From Gnetum montanum (Eukaryota > Streptophyta > Gnetopsida > Gnetales > Gnetaceae), in assembly GCA_015680685.1 (NCBI GenBank), contig MNCI01022504.1, positions 487,860-542,928 of the forward strand: 55,069 nt of DNA. Reading direction: 5' to 3'. Made by a program: the position numbers and the translations under genes. Positions 33,452-46,400 of the stretch are shown here, piece by piece. The notes beneath the pieces were generated by a model. It was not told the origin of the DNA. It saw only the letters and a program-made list of their open reading frames with translations, and did not search any database. Position 1 is the first letter of the stretch, and every line of letters begins with the position of its first letter.

Positions 33452-35150
33452 CTTACTCAACTATTATAGGAATCAACTCATGGATTTCATTAGGTTTAGC
33501 TACACTCCATACATTTCTTGCTCCATCAAATCAAGCACCATTATCAAAATTCCAAGGTCTACTACGAATTACATTAACGCAATTAATTGGTAGTACATCA
33601 CATTTCACAACATCATGATAACTTCCAATTTTAAATTTTAAAACACACTACTCTCTCACCTATTGAGAGAAATCCCTAGATAACCAATATACCTGGTAGG
33701 ATCTAGGATGAGGATTTATCACTAAATCCAATCTAGCAACTATTCTAGAAGAAATTTCATTTTTTTGGGCTCCACCATTAATCAAAATATGAATTCATTC
33801 CCCACTAAGCAAATATCTAGATCCAATTGAAAGTAAAAAATTTCTTGCAAGATTGTCTCCTCCATTTACATTCCTCATGAATTCATAAGAATTTAATTCA
33901 AAAACCTATTTAATCTTGGGAACATTAGGATAATCTTTCTAAAGATCTTGGCTTGGCATCTCCTCCACTTCCATGGTTTGCACATCCTTGCCCTTGGTTA
34001 CCTTGTGAAGTGAACATTTCCATTGCTTATGTTTTCATTCTCTACATTTGAAGCATTGAATCTTGGATGAGTTGCTATCTTGACTCTTATATTTCTTATC
34101 TTGGTCCTTATTGACTTTATTCTTCTCATCATCCTTCTCTATCTTCTTGTTCTAGCTGCCATCTTTGTATTTAGATTTGGACTTGGATTTCTTCTCTGAT
34201 CTGGATCCCTTATTCTTTCCTTTTGAAGCTTGTTTGCCCGTGTTCCCCAATCCACTTAGTTTCTTTCTACCTTGACTAAAAAATTAGAAGCCTCATCAAG
34301 AGTTTGTGGCTCATAGAATGACAACTCCTACTGACATGCCATTTTGAGGCCTCCTAGAAAGATCCAAGCCTGTTGATACTTCTCCCAGTTTTCCTTAGCT
34401 TGATGGAATAATTCACAAAATTCTTTGTGAAATTCCTTGACATATTTGTCACCTTGCCTTAGGAAATTTATCTTCATGATCATCTCTTACCTCTACTGAG
34501 ATTGTTTGAATTTTTTTCTAAATTTATATTTCATCATGTTCCAATTCCTAATAGGTGGACCATTTCATCTCTCATAACTTCGAAATTCCTTCTACCATCA
34601 AGAAGAAGTCATACCTCTAATCTAGATTTAGAAATCAATACCCTTAATTGATTTGGTATCTCTTCTAACTTAAAATGCATGTTAAGTACCTTCAACCAAC
34701 TTGAGAAAGCATTAGTGTTTTCTACATTGTTGAAAGTCTTTAGTCGACATACAAGGGTCTAGAAAAATTTTTGAATGCTCTAGGAAGCCTTACTTCATCT
34801 TCATCATCAAGCTTACCATGAGAAGTAGTGGTGACTAATAGAACTTTTGGAACTTGACCATAAGGAATTAGATTATCTATTGAAATCCTAAGTTGATGGA
34901 ATCCTACACTTATGTTCTTCCTCCTCATTTGCTCTCCCTTTACTAGGTTGAGAAACTTCTTTGTCACCATTCGAATGTAAATGCTCATCATTTATATGAG
35001 TTTGAATATGGTTGGGTCTTACATTCCTATCTACTTGAGTATTGATCTCATCAAATTTAGCAACCATCAGTTGAAAGGAAGACTTCATTCTCTCCATATC
35101 TCTATTAAGGGCTTGAACCTATTTCTTTTTAGACACCATTTGAAATTGAT
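33452..35150 (-). pseudogene. Family-C gypsy gag-protease, truncated
   Basis: Read on the minus strand, an N-terminal part near 35,100 contains 'NRDMERMKSSFQLMVAKFDE', a coiled-coil-like start. A capsid region follows (about 34,700-34,250), then a basic linker and a zinc knuckle at 34,014-34,055 with all four ligands (C-x2-C-x4-H-x4-C) but a TGA in the middle. The protease follows at about 33,900-33,560 with 'NEISSRIVARLDLVINPHP', 'REQCVLKFKIGSYHDVVKCD' and 'RPWNFDNGA', the pattern of chromovirus-type gypsy protease. The active D-S/T-G has become N-G-G. The frame stops at the E3 edge; no RT of this family is found on the other side. Confidence 0.7.
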
Positions 35151-35205
35151 AGAATCTACAACCAAATTCAAACAACTACCATCCTATGCCATTTGACACT
35201 AATAA

Positions 35206-36010
35206 TGTTAGAGCATAATCACTTCATTTTTTTGAAACCCTTCAATAACACTAAATTCAAATATTATGAAAGACAATTCAATTTGCTAGAAAACAAGAAA
35301 AACTAGCTATCCTAAATTAATGAAAAGAAGATTAGAAATTAGTGGTTCCATAACCCAAAAACATCACAAATCACTCACACACACTCATCACATTGCAAGG
35401 AATGATGTTCTACAATCATATAAACATTGTTCTTAATGAAAGGCATAATTGAATGAGATCTCTCTCACAAACACATGACTGAGATCCAACACACAACACA
35501 CAAGATACAAAAAGTCCAAACAACTACAATTAATCATAAATATGCACATGCACTCATGTAATCTTACATATGTGCTCTCATGCCACTCTCATCTTACAAA
35601 AACTTAAAATCACAATAATATTTATTTAAAATCCAAGGTAAGAATTCTAGAAACTTTTTCCCATGCTTAACTTGATGATTCCCAACTATTTACATCATGT
35701 TCTCATCTTAACTACCACCTCAAAATTGCCACCTTGGAGAGACATCTTTTTGTGAAAATCAACATTCAAGAGAGGTGTCTTTGGGATTTGGAAGATGTCT
35801 CCAATGCATGTGAGATGTTTCATCCTAAGCAAAGACATCTCACTAGAGTTGTCTCTAGTGGAAGGGAGATGTCTTAGTAAAGACGTCTTTAGTATAGTAG
35901 AGACATCTCTTCATTAGCCTAGAGATCTCCATCACTTATCAAACATTTTCTTTCAAGGCCCATCATTCAATCAAGATGTCTCTTAGACTTCCAAGATATC
36001 TTTCTAGAAT
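35206..36010 (-). mobile_element. Family-C 5' LTR, reverse orientation
   Basis: It matches 4,797-5,585 along its length. On the minus strand it ends ..CTCTAACA, followed by a possible worn initiator-Met primer site (TAGTGTCAAATGG at about 35,190-35,202). About eight AGACATCT/AGATGTCT-type motifs lie between 35,750 and 35,990. The upstream end near 36,010 is set only by where similarity to the other copy fades. Confidence 0.65.
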
Positions 36011-36804
36011 CCAATACTTGCACCTAGAGGGATGAAAAAGGTAATCATAATGGGTGTACCTAGACCATGCATCTTGCAAGGTAGACTTCAATCCATTCAC
36101 CGTTTCATATATAACCTAACTAATCATTTTTATCCTCTCTCACACCTCCTTAAGAAATCTACTTTTAAATGGTACTTGAAGTATCAAGAGGTCTACTTTT
36201 TATTTTTAATAGAATTTTCCAAAATTTCAACCTTTTATTGAAAGTCAGACATGTCATCAACAATGTACAATTATATCTATAAGTAATAATGCGGGCTATT
36301 ACTTTGCAATTATAATGCCTCAAGTAAGTAGAATGAAGAGGAGAGTCAGAGGAAAGATAGTTGTAGGTTGAAGGCAAGGAGGTTATTGTCCTTAGAAAGA
36401 AAGTATCTTGATTATTTGCTACCATCAATGTCACCTTTTCATAGTTTTTGATTCTAAACATAATCCAACTCAACTTCTTTTACATTAAAAACTATAAGAT
36501 GACTATGTCAAATGATGCTCAACCAAATATGAAATGATAAGTAAGAGATACTAACTATAGCTTCTAAAACACCATATATCTTTTCTACCACTCTAGTATG
36601 TAATAAACATTCATACCACTTGACCACTTAGACTCACTACATAACAAAAATTGACTTCTCTTTTACATCATCTTCAATCAAGATGACCAATTCCTCCACA
36701 ATCCATTAAAAGTGCATAATGATAGCCATTCACTTCTAAAGAAATTAGCTTAATTAGTGAATCTTGTAAGTCCTCTATATCCAACTTCAAGCAAATAGGT
36801 TCAC
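36011..36804 (-). mobile_element. Probable E4 internal remnant, 5' side
   Basis: This stretch lies between the family-C LTR and the E4 5' LTR. On the minus strand, just inside the LTR, a short quasi-frame occurs ('VNGYHYALLMDCGGIGHLD') but no named domain is seen. The primer-site position (about 36,788-36,804) is only vaguely Asp-like. Confidence 0.35.
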
Positions 36805-37650
36805 TAATGAGTGGCAAGAGTAACCCTACATCCAAACATATGAATCAATAGCATTCATACATGATCCAGTTGAATTCCATGGATTTAGAACTAGATAGAC
36901 GCCTTAAATAACTAAACACCAAGTTATTGATCATTGTCTCCCCAACCATACTTGTGTGAGATCAAGTTGTATAGTTAAGTGTGACTAAGGCATATGATTG
37001 TATTTTTATTATTATTAAAATATATTATTCTATTTAATCTAAGTGTAGAAAGTAAACCTAAACTAGCCTAAGCATGAAGTATCCATTCTTGATCCACTAT
37101 ACACATCTTGAACATGTACTGACACTACTAGATTACTAAGTGTTCCATTGCTAAGTGTACCAAGTTATCCATTACTAGGATTACTAAGCATTAATATGTT
37201 TATACTAGAAATTGTTCATACTCATGTGAATTGACTAAGTGTGATGGGATAAAATAGTTAACTACTTGCATGGAAAGTAAATGAAAAATTAAAATAAATT
37301 ATAGAAAAGTAAATCAAAACACTAATTCAAGTGCTACAATGAATAGAACAAACCTCAATTTTATTGCTTCCATGCAAGTGTATCCAAGTACATCATGCAC
37401 TCGAAAAAAACTCCATACAATATATTCAATTCATGCTATGGGCATTCAAAGGAAAAAAATATTTTAACTTTTATAAGAGAAAACTGTAAGAGTTTGCCTA
37501 CAGAATGATCAAAAGATGCCATAAATATGATGGGTATATGCAGTTATATAGGCATTGATGGAGACTACGTCAACGTATCAACATTGACACATCCCAAGCT
37601 ATGTTAATGAGGCTACGCTAATGCATATGCATCGATGGGACTAACTATTT
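36805..37650 (-). mobile_element. E4 5' LTR, family A, reverse orientation
   Basis: It aligns with 17,942-18,700 over most of its length: 'gcattcatacatgatccagttgaattccatgg', 'gaggcatatgatt'-type block, 'cactactagattactaagtg', 'gtgtatccaagtacat' and 'ctatgggcattca'. A minus-strand TATATAA box lies near 37,546-37,552. The outer end cannot be placed precisely. Together with 17,942-18,946 it brackets 18 kb of nested insertions. Confidence 0.65.
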
Positions 37651-40600
37651 TTTTTATTTATTAATAATAATAATGATCATTTAATTTTCAATACTTCTCT
37701 AGCAATCAGGATTTTTGTAGAAATCCATATTGAAGGCACGACTCACAATGAATCTTAGATTTTCAATACCTTAAGCTATCACCCTTTAAGCTACAAGCTA
37801 GCCAACTTAAGCCCAATCACTGAAATAAGTCATATAGGATTAGAATACCTTCATGTAGTTTTGTGGAACAAATTACATAGTACAGCATGTTAGGCAATAT
37901 CAAGTAGTCCATGTTTTATCTTTTCTATTATATAATAGCAAAGGCTATCATCCTTTCACTTACTTACTACACAAGTTAGACTTTTTCATTTCTACTTTTC
38001 ATGTCGTCTTTTGCTTAATCATGTGGGTGTAAGTATAGGTCATTGGGTGTTGGGTAGTCTCATTACCTATCATTGAGAGATTTCTAATATGTAAATACTA
38101 CCGTAAAAATAGAGTTGTCTATGTAGTCAATTGGAGTTGTACCACTTTCATAGTAAGGTGAGGTAAGGTAGAAACCTTCCATCCCACCTCAAGTGTAATG
38201 TTACTTTCTAAGTATTAGAGTGCAAAAAGCAAGATTGGTCTTGAACTATTGATTATTTTTCCAAGAGGGTCTTGTTTAGTGCACATCTCATTTTAGTTTA
38301 GCTATTAGTGTAAAGATAAGTATGATTTGTTTTGTGAAAGTCCTTGTGCTCTTTCAAAAGGCCTTGAGTTGGCTTGGCCATGGCCAAGTTTGCCATAGCT
38401 AACATTCTAGCTAAAATTAGCATCAACCTAATGCCATATTCAATACAATTTTGATTTTTTCCCTAGAATATTATATTAACTTCATCGCTGACTCTTATGT
38501 TCTCATACTAGTATTGGTTTTTGAAGGTTATATGCAAGTTCAACAATTGGAAGCTCCTTAGTTATCAAGTTAGAAGCTAGGTTCTCTTGCAAAGGTGCAC
38601 TATAGGCATAATGGAATTGTTAATTATCTCTAACTATGGCTAGTGCTTGAAAATTAGGTAATACTTGACTCTACACATGATATTTATTGCATTGAACCTT
38701 GGTATTTGCATTGATGTTCAACTGCTTATAATCATCTGGATCATTGGAATCAATATCATACTTCAACCCATGTTGGAAATCACTATTCATGCTTCAAATT
38801 TGTTCCTTCATATGCTCTAATTCCCACCATACATATCTTCTCTTCCACTATGCACCACTAACTAATCACATAGAGTCATCCACTTTTAGTATAATTAAAG
38901 CCTTTCCATATGTATAAAGTAAGATTCTCCCTAGGTTGGAAAATAAACAATGGTCATTCAAAAGGCTTCTAACCAAGTAATGAGTAAAGTAAGGTAATCC
39001 AAAAATTATTTGCTTACTTATCCAAAAATCTTATCCTATCTAGCTTGAAACCAAGAGGCTTAGAACTAAGAGCATACCAATCCAATTGAATTTGCTACCC
39101 TAACAAGACAATTATGATTTGTAGTAGGCATAATAGTAATAGTCGAAGAGTATTTTATAGTATAGTACAGGAAGTAAATGAGTTGCACTCACTATTCAAC
39201 TAACAAGATACATGAAGCACTACAACTTTGACTATAGCTTACTAAACTTGCTACAACAAGCTAAGGTAAAGACCTAAAAAGATTCAACTGCACTGTAAAA
39301 ATGGATAGATAGGGAGCATAGTACCTAGGAGCTTTAACACTCCATAAGTACAATGAATGAATAGTTGACGGTAAGCATGGTGGCTAGTTAAATGAAGATA
39401 TGATATTCCATAGATAACCAAATTCAAATAAATTTTATGATCTTAAATTAGGAGAAACCAATGTTATGTTAGACATGTCTTTTCTTCAAAGTTTAATGTT
39501 ACTATGAATTTTGATACCCATACATTAAAAATTTCAACTATTGATGAAGTTAAGCTTCTAAGGAAGATCAAAACAAAGGTGGTCAAAAGCCAAAGGCTTA
39601 AGGCCTGCTCCTTATGAATTTTAACTAGATTTTGTCAAAGTTTTTGCCACAATTTGTTATAATAACAATGGACTCCTAACAAACTATCAAACTAATATCT
39701 CTAACAATCTAAGTACATTCTAACATCCAACCTAAAACTTATGCTCAACCCCTAACAAATTAACAAAGTAACTTACAACCAAAATATAGGCTTATGTAAG
39801 AACTTATTGTCCGTGATAGAAAAATTTTCAACCAAGAGCATGATATTGAAACGAACAATGCAAAGTATGAGAAGCTATCATCTGCAATTAGCAATCTCTT
39901 GTTAATCATCCTCAAGGCATTAATTCATTGTGACATTATAGGCTCTCAACTAGTTCAGATATAATATATCTAATCTAATTTCTAGCTATCGCTATTGTTG
40001 CCATATTTGTCTCTTCTCTTTCTTAATTTTTTTTACCTTTTCTCTTCTTTGAATCCCTCCCTTATTCATTTCTTGGTTTTTGTAGTATTCTCTATAGTTT
40101 GCTTCTTTACCATTATTGTTCATTTGTTATTTTGGGTTTTTTAAAAAAATCTTCTCTATTTTTTGTTTCGTTAATTTCTATTGTATTTTTTTTTAACTAG
40201 ATAAAAATGTGTTTCTATATAAAAGCTCCTGAGAGAGTACCAATTTACAAAGCTTAACAAATTCAAACATGGTATTCAAACAAGGTAAAAAAGATTTATC
40301 AGTTAAAACAAAAAAATTGAGTATTTATAGATCAAAAAATATTTTACAAGAATCACTAGTATAAGGCAATAAGTAAATACAATATTAAAAATCACTTTCA
40401 ACATATTTTTGTTCTTTTTGAGAATGATTGTAGTTTTACTTTCCTGTAAAGCATCTTCATGAGATTGGACCTCTTCAACAAGTTGCCACAAAGTTCAATT
40501 AGAACACATCGCTAAAGTGAATTTTGCACCCAAAAATTTTCTTTTACAAAATGAATCAATATAGGCAAATTTGTAGGGTATCCATAACTGGAGAAATGAA

Positions 40601-40954
40601 AGAAAACCCAACTCCCACAAAGAAACAATACAAATAATGCCAAAACTAAAGCAAATGTAAAACCTTGACCTCAACTTGAATTATTTTGGTTATTTTTGAT
40701 TTAGAAGTTGCTTGATGAAATTGAATATTAACACATAGAATTGAATACCATGTCTAATTTCTTCTTACATATACCTGTAAACTTACGTACTTGTAAAAAG
40801 CAACTACAAAGGATATGGGTAGAAAAAAGTCTCTTATTGTAGTTACTAAAGGATCATCATTCCTCCTATCAAGATGGGATTTGGGAGGGTTAGTGGATGA
40901 TAGAAAAGCCTAGCCTTTTTTGAAGTGGCTCTCCTAGACTTTAACTTAAATCTT
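37651..40954. other. Gene-poor stretch with one coding-like remnant
   Basis: No gene is recognised. On the minus strand at about 38,480-38,860 a quasi-frame with few stops reads 'KYDIDSNDPDDYKQLNINAN', then 'SAPLQENLASNLITKELPIVE', suggesting a decayed coding sequence, perhaps gag of an unrelated element. The rest is AT-rich with homopolymer runs such as 40,140-40,200. Confidence 0.35.
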
Positions 40955-41097
40955 ATGACTAGAAAAACAAGTACTTTAACATAACTCCAAATAAGTAACC
41001 CTAAAGGTTCAATTCTAATAGGTAGCAGTGAGTTATAAACTTCTATAAATCTTCGAGTGTACTTACTTTTTAATTATTTCAGGTTCCAACACCCCAC
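40955..41097 (+). mobile_element. tRNA-derived SINE, worn copy
   Basis: The right half aligns with the SINE at 54,224-54,376: the B box 'ggttcaattc' (41,006-41,015), 'agttataaacttctataaatctt', 'gtgtac', and the shared end 'ttatttcaggttccaacacccc' (to about 41,097). The A box is degraded, so the left end is approximate. Confidence 0.6.
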
Positions 41098-43240
41098 TCC
41101 ATATAGTAGTGCTTCCACCAAAAAAATTAAAAACAAAGGGTAATGACACACAAGGTATGAACGAAACGAGGTAGAAATGGATGTGGAAGGACATGCAAGA
41201 CTCCGGCAAAGAAGTTAAATTAAAAAAAACATAAAAACCAGGACGCAATCACAAACCCTAAAAAATTGTCAAGGTTTCATGGTAAAGTTTACGAACTGCC
41301 CAACCTATTTATGATATCAACGCAATGAAATTCGGAGCAGAGCATTGATAATTTCTTTACAATGTTGGTTTTTAATGCATGTTGCAAAAATACCCATGCT
41401 CACCATAAAATGGTCTGCAGCGATTAAGACAGGTTAGGCATCAACCCTAGAGCAGATATATTTTCTGCATCACACCACAAACTATAAACCTTTATTTTCG
41501 TACCCTTTGGGGAAGTCAAATCCCTGTTACACCCATTTCCCAAACATATCCATTGAAATATATAGCCTACTGGTTGAATTGTAAAACCATAAGATCATAG
41601 CTGATACCTGGGCATATTGAAACTCATCATACTAACTTGTTTGTGTAATCGAAAACATGAAAAGCTTTGAACAGTGCAACATTATACTTTCCAAAAAAAA
41701 AGGGAAAATTTTGGGATTAATACTCGTCCATAAAGGACAGCAAACACCACATTTTGGTGCTTCTCGCAAATTAAACTCAAAGCACCATTTCTTATTTCAG
41801 GAATTTGAAAAATTGAGACCCTTTTGTGAAACATTCATGGGTTTATCCTAAATGTGTTGTCCAAAGAAGACACTACAATTTCTATGCAAACGTCAAAATC
41901 CATGGAAACTGCTGTACCAAATGTCCTGCTCTTTTAAGTTCCAGGTATTCTAGTAATTCTAGTAACGATCAATGCCATGATGGTCATAAAGGGCAGAGAT
42001 ATTTTAATTATGAAACTAAAACTGAAGCTGAACCTTTTATCACATTTGAAGACCCATAAGATCTATTGGACAGGTATTATACTCGCAAGAAACATAAAGA
42101 CAGACTCTAAAATATTGTAATCAATTAAATAAATGAACCAATTAATAATAATCAATAAGTAAAACATTACGCAATAGCAAAATTCAACCATGTTATATAT
42201 TGGTGTGCCAGCAAATTTATATTTTAATTGTCATAATTCAAAAATGTCATGAAAATGAGTTGTGGATATTTTATTTTTACAGATTTTCTAACATCTTCCA
42301 TAACTACAAGGAATAACTTAAATTACGTACTTGGTTATAAACAGCTACCAAAAAAATGCAGTTCTTAAACTACTATGGTCAACGTTGCTGAAGCAGATCT
42401 CAGAAACAGTTTAGAAATATGTACATAGATATTCAGCTGCTACAAAAATTGACAAAATATAATGAGCGAAACCCACGTCGCAGATTCAAATAAGTCATCG
42501 TCGGGTTCATCTACTGCAAATTCTCTTAACAAAAAGCCAAAAAAACATTATATAAAAAAATTACGGTAAAGTTGCCCAAATGATGCTGACTGTAACACTG
42601 ATAAAGGCAGCTAAATGCTTCATCAAAAATAAAGTTTTTGCGATATGTCTTGTATTTAGAAAGAAAAGAAAGTAATTTAAAGAAAAAAATCAATATGGCA
42701 GCTAACCGCCTGACCGGTGTGTAACCAAAGTGAAAAAACAATCAGTATTAACCAAATATTGCACTATGCACATACAATTTCCAATGTCATTTATTTCTAT
42801 GAAGGCAGTGCAATAACCATCGTATAACCTTATTACATAATGTCAAACTGCATTTGTACTTGCAGTTACATGAATATGAAAGAATTGGATGCAAAGGGAA
42901 GGTACAGATACCATTAAAAGTATGGCTCTTCATCGTACAGGTTATCGCTCTCCATGCCTTCTGTACCATGTTCTATGAATAACAAATGAATCAGAGGGCT
43001 AATTTACAGAAAGTTTTCGAGTACTCTAATGAGTACTAAGATGAAGGCATATTTTCTAGATGATTTGAGTGTAAATACACTGATAATACAATTGAACACC
43101 ACATATATTTTGTACGGAAATCAAGCAGTGCCTGATGTCTTTTAGCGGCAGAAGAATGCACATGAATGTATTGATATTCAGTTCAGCTAAAAGGTAATTC
43201 TTCGTAACAAACTATAGTGAAAATTAATAAAAGTTCATAC
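41098..43240. other. 3' flank and probable 3' UTR of the kinase gene
   Basis: The part next to the stop codon (about 42,900-43,240) is less AT-rich and may be 3' UTR on the minus strand. A short frame with an acidic end lies at 42,914-42,972 behind an AG (see findings). Further left no gene or named repeat is seen. No strong polyadenylation signal was placed. Confidence 0.35.
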
Positions 43241-43426
43241 TCAAAAATCTGTTTCATACTGGTACGAAAGCCATGGATGTTCTAAAGCTTCTTTTGCACT
43301 GGGACGATGCAGTGGATTGATTTGCAGAAGGTACTGTACAAACTCGATAAAACCAGGGTCTCCCATGGGAAGACAGTGTCTTAATGATGTGATTTTTGGA
43401 ACAATGTATTCAAAATGACCGGTTTC
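43241..43426 (-). CDS. Kinase exon 8 (residues 690-750) and stop
   Basis: The acceptor is ctgttttcag|GAA. It encodes 'YIVPKITSLRHCLPMGDPGF', 'RPSAKEALEHPWLSYQYE', and ends TGA at 43,243-43,241. The end point fits relatives that finish shortly after H-P-W-L-x-Y-x-Y-E. It lies 4.4 kb from exon 7. Confidence 0.93.
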   Translation of the reverse strand, partial: ETGHFEYIVPKITSLRHCLPMGDPGFIEFVQYLLQINPLHRPSAKEALEHPWLSYQYETDF

Positions 43427-46400
43427 CTGAAAACAGGTCCAGAGCAGGTTTTAATTCTATGAAAAATAATTTCTATTGAAACTGATATAGATTTTTTCAA
43501 ATTTCACTTTGGAACAACCGAACAATGATAAAAATCTAGATAAAAGAATTAATTAAAACATATGAATTCTGAAATACGAAATCTTTGAGATGAGCAAATA
43601 AATACCAACGTTAAGGAATCATAATTTTTTAGAACTGAATCATCATCATCCTAGCCTTATCCAAACTACATGAGGTCTACCTCTTTATTATTTCCCTTCA
43701 ACTTTAATAAAGCAACCTATTCTGACAGGTGCATTCTCTGATCTGGTTAACACATGACCAAGCCATCTAAGATGACTTTCCTTAAATCTTGTCATCTATG
43801 GGTGCTACTCCCAAACTTCCCTTAATACAAGAGTTAAGTTGATTTTTCGTAACCATACCTAACATCCACCTTAACATTGCATCTTTGCTGCATGTACATG
43901 TTAAGCCTAATGCCTTTTAATAGGGTAACCTTCCACACTTTAAAAGTCACATCTGATAGTAGTTCTGTAGAACTTTCCCTTCAATCTAGTAAAGATTATT
44001 TTATCACAGTGCACCTTACTAGCTTTTCTCCATTTCATCCATCTTGCTTCAATTTTATTTGTCACATTATTGTTAATCTTCTTGTTCCTTTAAACAAGGG
44101 ACCCCAAGTATCTAAACTGCTTACATTGGATAACTTCTTGCTCTTCCACTAAAAATGCACTCTATATATTCCATTTTACTTCTACTAATCCTCAATCCCT
44201 TTGATTTTAAGGTATTTCTCAAAGTTTCCATATTCACTATAAAAGGATTTCATTGGTAGAGGCAGGAGGTGAAGCTAAAGCCATGGTAATTTTAATTTAT
44301 AAGAATGATTAGGTTCTGATGTTATGAAGTTTGAGTTAAACATTATCTCTTACTGTATAGGGCAGGCAATAGCTATCTCTGTTGGATATTCAGTATGGTT
44401 GTGAGTATGGCGTTGTTCGTTCTAAGGCTTACAGAAGCTGATGATGTGGCTAATCACGTCTTTGAGGTTTAATTTTTATTAATATTTACAAGGCCTTGTG
44501 TGCATACAATATCAAACCAATTAATTTCTATAGAATACATCAGTAGCAAGAAATCCCAAGCTACATGAAAATATTCTACTTCATCATGCATAACACATCG
44601 AATGCTTTTCAATACAATTGAGGCTTCATTTTGTTTCATGCTTCACTTTTCTATCTTTTCATAAGTTCTACTTTAACAATTTTCTGAGCTTGTTCTGAAT
44701 GCATTATTGCATCTGAATTTTCTATACCCCATTATTGTAACCACATTTTTACTTTATGATATTATCATTGTTGCTTAGGTTTGCAAATGATCTCTCCTGA
44801 TATCTTATTGTTATGTTTATTGTTCAGGTATGTTAAGAATTGATACTTTCTGTCAACTTCCAATGACAATATATTAGCGTCTACAAAGGTACTGCATATG
44901 GAACTTGAGTTTTGGCCTTCAACTTATCCAACAAGAACTGTTTTTTAATCTTGTTTATTTTCTTTCAATATTCTTGATCAAGACCTGAACCTCAAATTAC
45001 ACAACCTCAATCTACACATCCATAGAGTACTGTGAGTTGTACAATTGTTTAAAATGGATGCTTTTTAATTTCTCATGTCCAAACATTGTGATTTATACAT
45101 ATGTTCATTGTATAAAGCCTTCCAGGGAGGCACAATGCTTCCACAAACAAACTGCTTTCAAACTTAAAGTCTTTGTTGATACCACTCCTAATAGCCAAAT
45201 CTGTCACCATAAGTCTTTGTCATGTTGTAAGACTTTATACCAGAATGAGGAGAAATTTTAATGATAAAGAAAGCCATTATGAAAATTAAAAATGGTGAAG
45301 TATGGTATCCTTATAAAATTAAAAATTTATTGAACAAGATTTAGGGCAAGTAGAAAATGCTGGATGATTAGATGAGATGCTCTAAAGTACCCATCTACAA
45401 GAACAAGGGAAATATCCAAAAAATTGTGGGAACTATAGAGACATCAAGCTTATAAGTCACACCATGAAGTTTTGGGCAAGGGTTATAGAATAATGCTTAA
45501 GACAAGAATCAACAGTTTCTGAGAATAAGTTTGGTTTTATGCCTAGAAGATCAACTATGAAAGCTATCTTCTTGCTACAAAAGTTGATGGAGGAATTTAG
45601 GTGTCAGAGAAGGAATCCATATATGATTTTCATTGACTTAGAGAAAGCTTATAATAGAGTTCCCTGAAATATTATTTGGCGAGCATTAAAGAGGAAGGAT
45701 ACTCCTATTGTGTACATAAAGGCCATTGAAGATATGTATGATAGAGCAACAGCTTAAGTTTACACTATCTGTAAAGAAACTTAAAACTTTCCTATAAAGG
45801 AAAGGTTATACCAAGGATCTACTCCAAGACCTTATTTGTTTACCATTATCATAGATGAGGTAACCAAAGATATTCAAGATGATATCCCTTGGTGTATGCT
45901 CTTTGTTGATACAAAAGAGATGCATGTGTGGAGAAGTATAAAAATTCACAAAAGAGATACAAAAGAAAGTTGATGAAGATACAACAAATAAGATGAAGGA
46001 TGAACCAAGAGAGTTCATTCAAAATCACCAATTATATACAGATCTCACTGTTGAGATAAACAGTACTATATATACATATATTGCTTGTACTTGATATATT
46101 GGTCACATAATGATGGAATAAGTAGAGTATCAAATATATTTAATCCAGCACTTGCATATTAGGGCAACCCTGAGATATTTGTTAAAAGAATCCTGTGAAG
46201 ACATCATCAAGTCATTCATACAGGTAAGACATGAAATCTTTCAGTTTGTTTGAACAAGTCTAAAATCTGTCAAAGTCTGAAGTATTGTGTTTGATGTATT
46301 TGTTCATCCATGAAAATTCTGTATGCGATGCACGAATTTATCAATTATATCACCCTTTGATGCAACCGTGTATCATTCAGGTTTCTATAAATTGGTTTCT

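Noticed and set aside
41063-41248. Minus-strand 61-residue ORF ending 'GGSTTIWSGVLEPEIIKK'
   Set aside because: It overlaps the SINE tail; the same text recurs at the other SINE copy.
43640-45960. A single LINE rearranged by inversion
   Set aside because: The two pieces cover different parts of RT and are separated by unrelated intron sequence, so two insertions fit better.
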